A model generated the notes under the pieces. It was given only the letters and a program-made list of their open reading frames with translations. It did not search any database and had not been told where the DNA came from. Both the position numbers and the translations under genes were made by a program. DNA of 64,000 nt from Actinernus sp. WN-2022. Its lineage: Eukaryota > Cnidaria > Anthozoa > Actiniaria > Actinernidae. Shown here in pieces: positions 23,249 through 34,466 of this stretch (positions within the stretch are counted from its first letter, which is position 1; the number at the start of each line of letters is the position of its first letter). The DNA is taken from assembly GCA_030867875.1 (NCBI GenBank), contig JAOWCC010001589.1:77151537-77215536 (forward strand), given 5' to 3'.

Positions 23249-23840
23249 ATCCTCGCTCTAGAATTACCAATAATCAGTAAATGGCAAACCAGCTTGAAAC
23301 ACCGATTATTGGTAATTCTACGACAAACCCGAACCACAAACCGAATCCTAACCATCGGACGAGTTCACGGGTAAACGACGGGTTCTCACTCACCTAGAGC
23401 TAGGGTTCACAGGTAAACAAGAAGAGAAGGTAAATGATAGCATTTTTTTTGAGCGCTTCTACTCGGGCTCGAACTCGTAACCGTTTGCGTGTAGTGCTTG
23501 GTAGTGCAGACGTCATGACCACTAAAGCGCGTCTACCACTTTCGAAATGTGACAATGGTTTATATTTATCCTTGACTGGTTTTAAGAATGTCATTGTTTA
23601 ATTTGCGTTCTAGAATTAGCGATTATTGATAATTGAAGAGCAAAAGTCAATTACTGCTTATTGGGCCATCCCTTCATGTAGGACGACACGAATTGCTACC
23701 AAATTGTATTGTATTGTATTGTGTTGCGTTCTATTGTTGTTTTGAATCGTATTGTGTTGTATTCTATTGTATTTTTGGTAAAAATTCGTGTCGTCCTACA
23801 TAAAGGGATTGCCGATTATTGGTAATTCTAGAGCGAGGAT
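23249..23840. mobile_element. TIR element ATCCTCGCTCTAGAATTACC with nested hairpin
   Basis: ATCCTCGCTCTAGAATTACC with CAATAATC is mirrored by GATTATTGGTAATTCTAGAG and CGAGGAT ending at 23840. Inside is a second palindrome (about 23677-23806, TGTAGGACGACACGAATT arms) enclosing a degenerate GTATT repeat, and at 23455-23530 on the minus strand a tRNA-like segment with B box GAGTTCGAGCCC. Thus a small element, a SINE piece and a hairpin share one host TIR element. Confidence 0.7.
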
Positions 23841-25571
23841 ATGTTGAAGTTGAATTGAAGATAGTGACCTCAAACTTTTAAAGTGCTGCTGCCATCAAAT
23901 TTTACGGAAAGTAAAAGTACTAAATACTTACCATCTCAAATCTTAATTCAAAATTCCTACTGAAATACAATCCAGAAAGTCCAGAAAGGATTGTATTTGT
24001 CCACTCATGGGAGGGGCGGGGAATGGCAATTCGACCCGAAACGTATATTTTGAATCATTAAGTACGGCTCCAAAGTCGCTTTTCTGGGCCGGCCATTTTT
24101 GTTGGAAACGATTCCAACTTTTGTTTCATCATCAATTTCAATTTATTTTGGCATATCACATAATATTTTTTTTACAGCGGTTTTATTTATAGTAATAAAA
24201 TGATAAATAAATAAGTAAATGTAAAGGTATTCATGTATATAGCGCAAATTCTATATAAATATATTCAAATGCGCTTCACAAGGTTATTTTTGTGATACGG
24301 ACTGCTATTGTGGCGCAATCTGTGCTGCCGTGCAGTTTACCGATTATGAGCGATTTTTAGTACCTCAGAATACCAGGTTGTTGTGTCGGGAGACAATCCC
24401 GTACTCTTTCTCGAAATAACACAACAGGTTCTTTCACAACAGGTTCTTTTCTGTTGGGAGCTATGGCCCGAGCACAGGCTGTTTACAGCGTATTGTTACT
24501 ACATAACCCAGATCAGAACCCGAAATATCCTAGCCCTTAGCGAGTGAGCTCTCGTCATTTACCTGTGGTAGGGCAAGCCGGAATTCCCAGTTGTTTACAT
24601 GCCTGTTTGTTGTCCATTTCAGACCACGTGACTTTTCCCTTGAGTAATGCATTTTTGTTTTTCTGTATCCCAAGCTAGTAGAAATGTACCAATTTCTATA
24701 ATTCGAAAACAAAGCACTGAATCCTCTGGAGAACTATCACGTGGTCTGATGGGGCAACAAACAGGCAAGTTGAAAGGGTCTATGAAATAAGCAAGATAAA
24801 ATTCTAAATATAAAGCGGTCGTCGGTAGAGAAATACCTCGTGGTGTGAGTGCTAACGCCTTTTCCGTAGATTAAAACGAACTAGAGGCCGCGAGATCTCA
24901 GCTAAATTCTACGTCAGGTCTTCGTGCATCCATAGCAGACAAAAGGTATGACCAATGATCCTACTAATATAGTTATCTGATTTCTATTATTTACTGACGG
25001 TGCTGTGGTACGGTATCTACATCTGGAAATAATTATTCAGTTCTAGCATGTGGTCCCGAGTTCGATTTCTGTGTCGGCCAACCGGTTGTCCGGTACATCT
25101 GCACCGACGTTTCTCTGATCAGAGTAGATTGTATAGCCTGCGAAAACAGCCGTCTCTATTCGCGAGCCGAACGGAGCCCCACGAGAGAGACGTCTGCGAT
25201 TCTAGCCGATATATTCCATACTGATGACGTAAAGTCCTATCCAGAACCGGCGGTAACACATAATCTTCTTTGCACTGAGATCGCCGAAATATATAGCCAC
25301 GAAATACTATACAGTTGAGTAGCACTCCAACCGGGCACATCGCAGCTACTCAGAATCCTCACGATACCCTTGTGAACAATTGTCATACGTTTGAAGCTAT
25401 GCAAGTGATTTTTCACAGCGCGAGAGCCGATAGACCGAACAGTTTACAAAAGTCGTAACAGCTACGGCTTTTGTGAAAATACGCTAACATTCAATTGAAT
25501 TTTTTACCAAATGTTCTCATTTTCGCACACAACAGAATACAGATCCTGGTCATGCAAAAATTGGTGGCATT
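23841..25571. other. Intergenic with one small inverted repeat
   Basis: No gene supported. At 24601-24766 GCCTGTTTGTTG and TCAGACCACGTGA arms are mirrored (TCACGTGGTCTGA ... CAACAAACAGGC), a probable degraded MITE. At 24237-24290 there is a short AT-rich repeat-like segment. Confidence 0.55.
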
Positions 25572-25580
25572 AGGACAAAT

Positions 25581-25877
25581 TAGCCTCCTCCGCAGGCATC
25601 TCTAATTTTCGAAGAAATCAGATTTTTAAAATCGTGAATTGGGTTACCTGTGACTCTCGGATCCAATCTCCCTCTCCTGGGCCCGGTTCCTGAAAGCCCG
25701 ATTAGCGCTAATCCAGAGTTAATTACCATGACAACTAATATGTTTTGTTGAGAGGTAATCCAGGATTAGCGCTAATCGGGCTTTCAGGAACCGGGCCCTG
25801 CTCTCTTCTCTTCGCCTACCACAGGGAACCCATAATCTAATTTCTTCAAAAAATAGAGATGCCTGCGGAGGAGGCTA
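25581..25877. mobile_element. MITE TAGCCTCCTCCGCAGGC with 9-bp target duplication
   Basis: TAGCCTCCTCCGCAGGCATC with TCTA is mirrored at the right end (to 25877). AGGACAAAT occurs directly at 25572-25580 and again at 25878-25886, a clean 9-bp target duplication, the length expected of Mutator-like elements. A GGGCCCGG-type foldback (25679-25799) has inserted inside it. Confidence 0.9.
25679..25799. repeat. 121-bp foldback MITE (GGGCCCGGTT family), copy 2
   Basis: GGGCCCGGTTCCTGAAAGCC with CGATTAGCGCTAATCC is mirrored to 25799, and the loop contains CCATGACAACTAATA. It is the same family as 7409-7528. It is nested in the 9-bp-duplication MITE, so it is the younger of the two. Confidence 0.88.
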
Positions 25878-25886
25878 AGGACAAAT

Positions 25887-26862
25887 TGTTTAGGAGAAAC
25901 TAACGCGACATCTGCAAGAACAGGCGTAGTTCACTTGGGATAACACGTCATTTGTTGCCAAGGAAACTAAACGCATGCGCGGCAGGTCTCTAGCCCTTCC
26001 TCTCCTTCCATTTTACATGAAAGACAGCCGGAGACCTGCTAGCAGGGAACGATCGAGCCAGATCGGTAGTGTTATTAGCAAAAAACCGTTTTGTAAATGC
26101 TATTTTTCACCTCCAACCGATTGTCTATCTTTATAAAACTGTTTTAAAATGTGTTTCCCATGGGTCATGTGATATATCAGCACGTGAGCCAGTCACGCCA
26201 CATTTGTTGCATTCTGTGGTTAGCAGAAACGAAGCGTGAACGCAGCAGTCAGTTGCTTATAAAATATCACAGGTCGGTGCTTATTCATCAACAAAATTAC
26301 TCTTCTCGTTCTTCCAAAATGCAAGCAAGCCCTTTCATTGAAGCTTATACAAAATAATTAAAATTTGGAAGCAGAATTGAGACTTTAGATGTATTTTGTG
26401 AGGCCCAAATCGCTAGTTGCCATAGATGTCATACAAACACGCGTTTTTTTTGCTAACCCAGTGTTTACAAACAGTAAATATCGCTAGTTCCACGACAGCA
26501 TACTGGATTATGAAATGTTTTAAGTGCGTTATACGTATTGAGTTGGGTCGCCGTGTTATGATAATGTACATGCACAATACTCAATAGAACGTTTTGCGTG
26601 AATGGAGAGACGTTTGGTCGTGATTCACGGATGGCAACCATATACGGATTTATCGTTATTTTTGGAGAAACCGCAGATCAGATTTTGAATTCTTGATTTC
26701 TTGCAAATCCAGATTCAGTCTCGGATTCTTTTTTTTTGCGGGGGTAAGGATTATTTCAAAAAGCTTTACTATGAGTGTAAAGGTTTGTTTATTGTGTATC
26801 ATGTTGCGTGACTTACGTCAGCATCGCCCGCTTGATCAGTCAAACACGTATGTAATGCTAAG
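25887..26862. other. Intergenic, nothing clear
   Basis: No supported gene, RNA or repeat arm in this stretch. Short open frames (for example 26151-26357) lack any recognisable domain. Confidence 0.5.
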
Positions 26863-27062
26863 CTATACCACAGGAAGCCCAAGCTCTGTTTATGTAAATG
26901 TAATTTATAAGGGTTTGTATGGGAATTTTTAATCTGGTTTTTCGATAAATATACTGTAATAAAGTGAATAAAACTTACCTGGTGTCTATGATCTGTGTCT
27001 TGGCTGTGTCTGTACGTAGTTTCAGCGAATTTGGGAGAATTTTGAATCCCTTACTCTTCATA
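26863..27062. repeat. Left arm of a 4.3-kb inverted repeat
   Basis: About 195 bp, beginning near AGCTATACCACAGGAAGCCC, is repeated in inverse orientation at 30921-31128 with only scattered differences. Shared landmarks are GGTTTGTATGGGAATTTTTAA and TCTATGATCTGTGTCTTGGC. Between the arms lie a 677-bp TIR element, the helicase-bearing transposon and a 411-bp palindrome, so the pair probably bounds one larger old element. Confidence 0.85.
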
Positions 27063-27200
27063 TATACTATAGAAGAAATGATTTCTTTAGCCTGCGTTAA
27101 CCATGTCTAATATCTGTTAAACTCACGCGTGGAATCTCAAGGAATCTCAATTCGAGCGTAAAATTCAAAACAAAAAATATACGGACTTGGATGTGAAGAC

Positions 27201-27877
27201 CTCAGGTGCATTAAGGCCTGGGTCTCAAGGTGGCCACCCCAAATCAAGAGGGGGTAGTCTATCTCTTTCTCTTTGTAATATTTTTACATACAATCTTGAC
27301 AAATATGATGTTGTCACGACCTTAACAATAAGACATGACAGTTTCCGTGGAAACATGGAATGTGACCTTTGAACTCTGATGAAAATAATTTATTTAAAAG
27401 CCTCCTGCATCATGGTAAAGTGTTTTCATATGCCGGAGATTTTTATGCATGTGAATTAGAGATAGTCCATAGTTTATAAGTCAAACGAGGACAATTGAAA
27501 AAATTATGGGGAAGACTCATTTAGGCTAATGTGAAATTTGATACCCCAAATTCACGACCGTTTAATAATATTTTTCTCTAGCGTCCTCGTTGGATTTATA
27601 AACCATGGACTATCTCTGATTCACAAACATAACTATCTCGGGAATACGAAAACACTTTACCATAATGCAGGAGGCTTTTAGATATATATATTTTAAATTA
27701 GAGTTCAAAGGTCACATTCCATGTTTCCATGGAAACTGCCATGTTTAATTGTTAAGGTCGTGACAACATCATGTTTGTCAAAGTTTTAAGAAAAACGATT
27801 ACAACGAGAAAGAGAGAGACTACCTCCTATTGATTTGCCGGCGGCCATTTTGAGACCCAGGCCTTAATGCACCTGAG
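27201..27877. mobile_element. TIR element with CTCAGGTGCATTAAGGCCTG ends
   Basis: CTCAGGTGCATTAAGGCCTG is mirrored to 27877. Homologous arms extend some 300 bp inward, including ACCTTAACAATAAGACATGA-like and CATGGAATGTGACCTTTGAA segments and a central TAGTCCATAGTTTATAAGTC pair. No coding capacity; a non-autonomous DNA element. Confidence 0.88.
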
Positions 27878-29218
27878 ACAGGGCCGGCCTAAACCTACCC
27901 TGGTTACCAGAGGCTCGAAAGTTGTGAGTCGCGAAGCGACGACTCACTCACTGCCCGCCCGAGTCTCTTATGAGGAGACGGTTACGTCGGTCACTGTGGC
28001 CTCTGGAACCAGGGTAGCCTAAACCCAAACCTGTAAATGTCAACGACTTTTGCAGGATATGTAATGTGTGTTTTAAGGTAGCGTTTGGGAATTCAAATAT
28101 TTCCACGGCGAGAATCTGTTCAAGCCTTAAGAAAGAAAAGATAGCCGAGGCTTTAAATAATTCTAGCTGGTGCCTGCAAAAGTATTGGTCTTCATATTCC
28201 GAAATCTGCTTCTCTATCAAAGTGAGTCTGTCGTTCCCGAGGAAGGAAGATTCACGAAATGCTGTAGAGAACTACACCTTTGTTCGAGAAGGTTTGCAGG
28301 ATAAAGATAACTAAGATAAAGATAACTCGTTGCCGCTGAATATAAAGTCGCCACCAAATCAGTAAAGAACACTGCCGACCACAATAACACCGGAGCGAAG
28401 TTCTGCCAAAAGAACCGCTAAAAATCATCCACGCAGCGTTACGAAATCATCAAAGCAACTAGCTAGAACATCTCTAACAGACAAAATATCTCTAATAGCC
28501 TTGCTCCTGTTCTTTATTTATATTCATCGCTGAGAGAATTCTTGTTACATGTATGTTTGTCTCCATTACTTCTTATCGCATCCATGCATGAATAAAACTT
28601 AATGATTTCTGTCAATCACGCATTTTAGCCAATAGCAATACGCGGCCTTCTGAGGCCGAGAGTTATCAAAATAACCATGGGTTGCAGGCTAACCTGAGTA
28701 TCAGTCCCTCTCCCCCTTCCTTTCCATCACCCATCCCCCCTCCCCCCTAAGAAAGGAAGGGAAAGGGGCCTGACACAATTCTTTGCATGGCCGCCTTTCG
28801 CCTCTCGCGCCATTCTCGTTCCCAGTGCCTCTTCAACTAACTGAAAAATCAGAGGCTCTGGTAAGACACGAAACAGGCTCTAATTTGATTGGCTAGCCAA
28901 ATCGGCTGCGCGATGAAGAAAAAATTGAACAGGTGCTGCGCACAGCGCTTTTCTTCCGGTTCACTTAGTGGATAAATCACTTCCGTTGTAAACATAACAA
29001 GTAAAATAAGGCATTTTTTTAGGTGTTCTTTCAATAAAAGTAAAATAATCAAAAGAATAAACATTCATATGTGAAAATAATAAAGAATGAAGTGGTGTGC
29101 CTTTTAAAAGAACATGATTAAACAGATTAATTAATTAATAAACATTCATATATGTAATGTATGGTGGCAAAAGCCGAAAGGTAATTAAAATCTCCCTTCG
29201 ATCGACTATAACCCAATA

Positions 29219-29581
29219 ATGGCGGATGTTACGCCAAAAAAGTCAGCAGAAAAGCTTTTCGATCGAAATACATGTATTTGCTGCAACGCCGTAATATCGG
29301 ATAAGAATCGCCCAGTGATTTTAAACAGCGACCTAAGGAAAAGTTTGGGTTCTTATCTAAGCCATCCGTTCATTTTCTGGGAAGAATCCTACCCTACAAA
29401 AATATGCTGTCCGTGCAAACGCTCTCTTGAAACTGCCGAAAAATTCCGTAAGATGGTTCAGCAATCGCATGAACATCAAACCGCGGCGATCCAAAATTCC
29501 AGGCTAAAACGAGGTCGAAAGCAAAATTATAGCTCTCCTAGTAATCCACCATCAAAACACATTCCGCGCCGAGTGCACTGA
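29219..29581 (+). CDS. Small zinc-finger protein of a DNA transposon
   Basis: A 120-residue ORF starting MADVTPKKSAEKLF. Cysteine pairs occur as CICC near residue 20 and CCPC near residue 62, separated by about 40 residues with a conserved-looking FWEESYP segment. This resembles a ZAD-like or THAP-like metal-binding module; the C-terminus is basic (RLKRGRKQ). It lies between the long inverted repeats and faces a RecQ-like fragment, so it is most likely a DNA-binding accessory protein of the element and not a host gene. Whether it is expressed is unknown. Confidence 0.55.
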   Translation: MADVTPKKSAEKLFDRNTCICCNAVISDKNRPVILNSDLRKSLGSYLSHPFIFWEESYPTKICCPCKRSLETAEKFRKMVQQSHEHQTAAIQNSRLKRGRKQNYSSPSNPPSKHIPRRVH

Positions 29582-29650
29582 GCGCTATAGCCCTTGCTAA
29601 CCTACAACAGGTACATAGGGCTATTCTTCCTCGACCATCAGCCCTGCAGT

Positions 29651-29995
29651 CTAATCCAGCAGCTGAAAATCAGCATGTTCTGTGCACTCCTCGATAATTG
29701 CGTTGAGAGGAGATATGACGACCACGATTGAGTTGGATGAAGATATGCCTTCAAGAGCATTATTAAACTCAAACTGTAAACTTTGGTAAATTAACGATTT
29801 ACCATAACCGGTCGGAAGGACACAGAAACAGTCCTTCTTATCGATACTAATTACCCGAATAGCTTCCAAGTGTTTAGTTTTTAAAGAAAACTGTATTTTA
29901 AGCTTTGCAAGGGCGAACTGGATAGCTTCCATGAGGACCGCCATTGCTTTAGTTAGCAAATCGGAAATGAGTTCTAAGAGCATGCGCAGTTTCAA
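29651..29995 (-). pseudogene. RecQ-like helicase fragment
   Basis: Minus-strand frame of 114 residues containing FSLKTKHLEAIRVI, a Walker A motif VLPTGYGKSLIYQ and VVVISPLNAIIEE. These are the N-terminal motifs 0, I and Ia of RecQ/superfamily 2 helicases. The rest of the helicase (DEAH box and C-terminal motifs) is absent, so this is a truncated copy. RecQ-like helicases occur as cargo in several cnidarian DNA transposons (general knowledge; exact family not determined). Confidence 0.8.
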
Positions 29996-30374
29996 TGTCC
30001 TAGAATCTAGGACATCCGGTTTCGTGTCTTACCAGAGCCTCTGATTTTTCAGTTAGTTGAGGAGGCACTGGGAACGAGAATGCTCTCGCGCCATTTTAAG
30101 ACAAAACTCCAGACATGTGATTGACGTTTTTGTCTAATTTGTTTGAATTTAATTAAAATTCAAAAATACGATTGACGTTTATGTCAATCAAAAGTCATGA
30201 TCCTGTTTCTTTTGTTTTTCTGACCAATGAAGGAAAAAGCCAGAATATGGCTTTTTAGCAAGCGGCCATGCAAAGAATTGTGTCAGGCCCTCTTTCCCTT
30301 CCTTCCTTAGAGGGGAGGGGTGGTGAAAAGGAAGGGAGAGAGGGTCGGACTGATACTCAGGTTAGTTGCAGCAC

Positions 30375-30785
30375 AGGCTAACCATCCTCCCATTTTGTGT
30401 ATTTGTCACTGATTTATTAGCAAATTGTGAAATAAAATACCTTTTGACTTGATTCTGCTGTTGTGTGTTGATTTAGCGCGCGCTCGTAATACAGCTCGGG
30501 TTTCCTGTGGCTCAGGTTTGTTTACATATAGCTCGGGCTTCCTGTGGCTCATCTCTCGCCAACTACATAAAAATACACAAGTGTGTATTTTTATGTAGTT
30601 GGCGAGAGATGAGCCACAGGAAGCCCGAGCTATATGTAAACAAACCTGAGCCACAGGAAACCCGAGCTGTATTACGAGCGCGCGCTAAATCAACACACAA
30701 CAGCAGAATCAAGTCAAAAGGTATTTTATTTCACAATTTGCTGATAAATCAGTGACAAATACACAAAATGGGAGGATGGTTAGCC
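30375..30785. repeat. 411-bp near-perfect palindrome
   Basis: Centred at about 30580. AGGCTAACCATCCTCCCATT at the left edge is mirrored at the right edge, and the arms of roughly 200 bp differ at very few positions, with almost no loop. Each arm encodes the same reading frame on opposite strands, which is a by-product. It includes GGGCTTCCTGTGGCTCA motifs. One arm is found again at 38142-38370 and a tip of the other at 37094-37121. Confidence 0.93.
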
Positions 30786-30920
30786 TGTGGTTGCAGGCAG
30801 GCTCTATCTTCATCTCCTCCCCACCCCGTCCCCCTTCTCTTATTTCTCTCGCCCCAATCCCACTAATCTCCCCTCGCTGCGCTCCGATACTCCAGAGCCG
30901 CAACGCAGGCTATGATTTCT

Positions 30921-31128
30921 TCTTTAGTATGAAGAGTAAGGGATTCAAAGTTCGCCCAAATTCGCTGAAACTACGTACAGACACAGCCAAGACACAGATC
31001 ATAGACACCAGGTAAGTTTTATTCACTTTATTACAGTATATTTATCGAAAAACCAGATTTAAAAATTCCCATACAAACCCTTATAAATTAAATTTACATA
31101 AACAGAGCTTGGGCTTCCTGTGGCTATA
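30921..31128. repeat. Right arm of the 4.3-kb inverted repeat
   Basis: Inverted copy of 26863-27062, ending GGGCTTCCTGTGGCTATA. Confidence 0.85.
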
Positions 31129-31904
31129 CGTTTCGTTCAAGCCATCGGCATAGTGGGACCGATATGTAAGTACTCTATATGATTATGAAGTATAGCACCA
31201 GTTTGTTAAAGGTCACATTTATTTAGATAATACTACAACACTGTACCTCGTGGTGATTCTGTTGTTGCTGACACTTTCAACGCCAAAGCATCTGATCTCG
31301 ATGTATGCATATAAAATATTTATGTTCATTGTTTAATATAGATCAGATAGATTGTTAGTTTCTATCAGTTGATGTGCATATCCATGCATATACATTCGTA
31401 TAGATTAGTAACTTTAAGTAAGCCACGTGCTGTGTTAGCCGATCGGTAATATGAACGTTGCACTTTATACAATAATAATTCGGAATTATTCGCTTGTAAT
31501 TTTACGATAACATTACCCTGAGTTCCAGAGGTTCTACTGCCCTCCAGCCTTCTCGTCGATCCTAAACTTTGGCTTAGAGAGTGCAGCAGCAGTAGAACCT
31601 CTGTCATCAAGGGTACGATAACATTGGATAACAACAGAAATAGTTATGGACTTCTGACTGACAACGAATGTTGGCTCAAATCCCGGGGGATACTCCTGTT
31701 TGTGACGTATTATGTATGTGCCGCCCGGGTGGGTCAGGGTTTTGAGCTCAGTTTGGGCAGGTAGGATCAGGGTTTTGACCTGATTTGGGCAGATCAGGGT
31801 CAGGATTTGAGTTTAATTTGGGTGCAGTCAGGGTCGGGGTTCAGTATTTTTTAGGCATCAGGGTTCCCCCCCTCCCCCCAATGAACAATTATTGTTTTTA
31901 TTAT
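31129..31904. other. Intergenic, nothing clear
   Basis: No gene supported. Around 31500-31625 are two imperfect inverted segments (GGTTCTACTGC and GCAGTAGAACC), and near 31730-31850 a diverged repeat of the GATCAGGGTTTTGA type. Confidence 0.5.
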
Positions 31905-32990
31905 AAAAATAACCAATTAGAAAATGTGCGAATGTACAAATATCTTGGACTTACTTTCAGCGCATTCGGCAACTTTAATGTGGCAACACAAGAACTTAAA
32001 AAATCAGCACTGAAGGCAATGTTTAAACTAAAAAAAGAAATGGGATCCTCTTTAGATCTGATATTAAACTGACAATCAAACTCTTCGACACTTTGGTAAA
32101 ACCAATCTTGCTCTATGGAAGCGAAATCTGGGGGACCGATAGCAAAAGATCTAACGAAAATGATCCGATAGAAATAGTGCATACAAAATTTTGCAAGTTA
32201 CTATTAGGAACCAGCAGAACATCAGTCAATAATGGATGTAGCGCAGAGCTTGGTAGATATCCTTTGAGATGTGAATTAACATTCAGAAGTATTAACTATT
32301 GGACAAAATTGTTAACCAGGGATGAGCCAATGCTTACAAAAAATATGTATCTCGACAGTATGCAATCAAGCAACCCAGTTTTTTTGAGTTACAAAGTTAA
32401 GCGAACCGTACAAAGCCTAGGCTATGGTGATATATGGACACTCCAAAATAATACTCCAGATTTTAGGGAATTTCTGAAGAATATAAAGCAACGACTAAAA
32501 GACACAGAACTACAAATTTGGTTAAGTGATATATTTAATGACCAACGACAGAATCCAAACCAGAGTAACAAACTACGAGTTTATCGAACATTCAAAACGA
32601 AGTATTAATTCGAAAACTATTTGGATCTTGTCAGAAACATCAAACATAGAATTACGTTCACCAAATTAAGAATAAGCAATCATTGCCTTCAAATTGAAAA
32701 AGGAAGACACCTTAAACCTTATCTAAAACCAGAAGAACGAATTTGCCCAACATGCAAACAAGAAATGGAAGACGAAATTCACTTCCTGCTGAGATGCAAA
32801 ACTTACCAGACAATCAGGCATGATTTCTTTATCCTCCTTAAAAACTCTAATGAAATTAGATAGCAGAAAAATGACAGAAAAAGAACTATTTTCGGTAATC
32901 ATTGATCCCCCGAGACATTAGTCACAACAGTAGCAGCAAAATATGTTTATGATTGTATGGACATGCGATCCACCATAATTTCAGCACAAA
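31905..32990 (+). pseudogene. 3' fragment of a non-LTR retrotransposon (LINE)
   Basis: Three frames in succession give the C-terminal end of a LINE reverse transcriptase: YKYLGLTFSAFGNF and ALKAMFKL (thumb), then KPILLYGSEIWG, then RICPTCKQEMEDEIHFLLRC, the cysteine-histidine tail common after the RT domain. The order is right, but shifts near 32060 and 32610 and the absence of the catalytic RT core show a 5'-truncated, decayed copy. It ends near the AATAAAGTCTGTCTGTCTTT at about 33130. Confidence 0.85.
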
Positions 32991-34108
32991 TAATGTAAGC
33001 TAATTTAATGATAACTATATATATATTATATTTTTAAGATTACAGAACAATCTATCCATCATTAACCAACTTTTTAAATTTGTTAGCAGTCATCTGATGT
33101 ACCAATGTAGTACAAAGAGCTAATGAATAAAGTCTGTCTGTCTTTTACATGACAGGTGGTATGTAAAAACTTTGATGACCCCCTCCCCCCCCCCCCCCCC
33201 CCAAGGAGTAGGTAAAATCTGTGATGACCCCCCTAAAAAGCACTTAAAACTTTTTTTGCCCCCACCCCCCATGATTTAACCGACTCACCCCCCCCCCCCC
33301 AACCATAAATAATGAACACTCCCTAATATTATCGCTCGACATAACTAGAAAGAAAGAAATAATTTATTATTTATTACTGTAAAAAACTTGACAAGTCGAC
33401 TTCCAGATCACAACAACTCACCGTGAAGTTACTTTTCCTGAAATTAATAAGTCCGCTGCACATCACATTGCTCCTTTGTGAATCCAGCAATATCTCTGAT
33501 CGACTCAGGCACTATTTATTCCCGAAGAGTAGAGCTTCTTCAGATGTCACGGCGTGAAGATTAGGAAGAACGGACCAAAAGTCGGAGGTCAGAGATGTTC
33601 ACGCTTCGACGACCGTGTTGAAATGAGGCTATTTTACATTTTCTCCCACCGTGCTTTGCGATGTGTGTCCAACACCGTCTGTTTTTTATTGTCATGTTTA
33701 TAGCAATAAATTAGAGGTATCGAAAGTGTAAAATCTTGGTGTGTTTTTATTGGTACCTTTTAGGGGGTCAAAATTAGCTGAAGCCACGCCCATTAATTTA
33801 GTACCTCTTAGGGATTTCCGACGAGCATCCCCACCCCTTATATATGGGAGTCCCCCCCCCCCCCCCCCCCCGGGATTCACTGACCTTGATCGCATAGCTA
33901 ACTAATTCACTCTAAGCGAAAGCTGATTTTAGAAAGCGAATTCGTATCTAGAGAAGAAGCAAAGACCGATACAACGTAGAATTTTGAAATTAGTGGTACA
34001 ATATTTCGGTACAATGAAGAAAATTTACATTGGCGTGTATTTTTGAACGTGATACAGATTACAATATGATAGACCCTGAAAAAATGTTAAGAAGGTGAAA
34101 ACAGATAT
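32991..34108. other. Intergenic with poly-C runs
   Basis: Contains C runs near 33185-33202, 33284-33300 and 33850-33870. No gene or repeat arm is supported. Confidence 0.5.
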
Positions 34109-34466
34109 CTAGTATGACTCTTCCCGGATGTTAAGGCCATAAGGTTCGAGTGTTCTCGCCTGTGCTATTAAAAACGCTTCTCTGGCCTTACGTATAGAAT
34201 CTCTCTTAGAAAATATTTTTTCGATAGGAATAAGTTGCATGTCGTTGGCAGTGTGATTAGGAGAATTAAGAAAATGTTCGTCAACTGTTGTGGGTATAGA
34301 TTTGTTGTTAGAGTTATCTATCGTCCGGCGGTGTTCGTTAAATCTGTCTTTTAAGCCTCGTTTAGTCTCACCTATATATTGTAGATTGCAGCGGTTACAT
34401 TGAATCATGTAGATTAGATTTTTGGTGTTACAGGTCAGATTAAATTTGATAGAGCGCGTTTCACCG
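34109..34466 (-). pseudogene. Penelope-like element, GIY-YIG endonuclease part
   Basis: Minus-strand frame with NLIYMIQCNRCNLQYIGETK, RFNEHRR, DEHFLNSPNHTANDM and later EAFLIAQARTLEPYGLN. These are the GIY-YIG nuclease motifs (YMI...YIG, then R, H and E) of Penelope-like retroelements, including the CxxC metal site before YIG. The domain is complete, but the element is separated from its reverse transcriptase part by a 1.1-kb insertion; the N-terminal 40 residues of the open frame come from the insertion's tandem repeats. Confidence 0.88.

Larger units (their letters stand above)
28693..30361. mobile_element. Long-TIR transposon carrying zinc-finger ORF and RecQ fragment
   Basis: CCTGAGTATCAGTCCCTCTC at the left is mirrored at the right end (to 30361). 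The inverted repeats are long and interrupted: the CATGGCCGC block, the CTCGCGCCATTCTCGTTCCC block and the AACTAACTGAAAAATCAGAG block all recur inverted (28785-28870 with 30015-30290). Between them a plus-strand zinc-finger ORF and a minus-strand helicase fragment face each other. The target duplication is uncertain because TAACC/GGTTA is palindromic at the edges. Confidence 0.75.

Noticed and set aside
30406..30755. Two identical 82-residue proteins on opposite strands
   Set aside because: They are the two arms of one palindrome translated on both strands; this is a consequence of the structure and not a gene pair.
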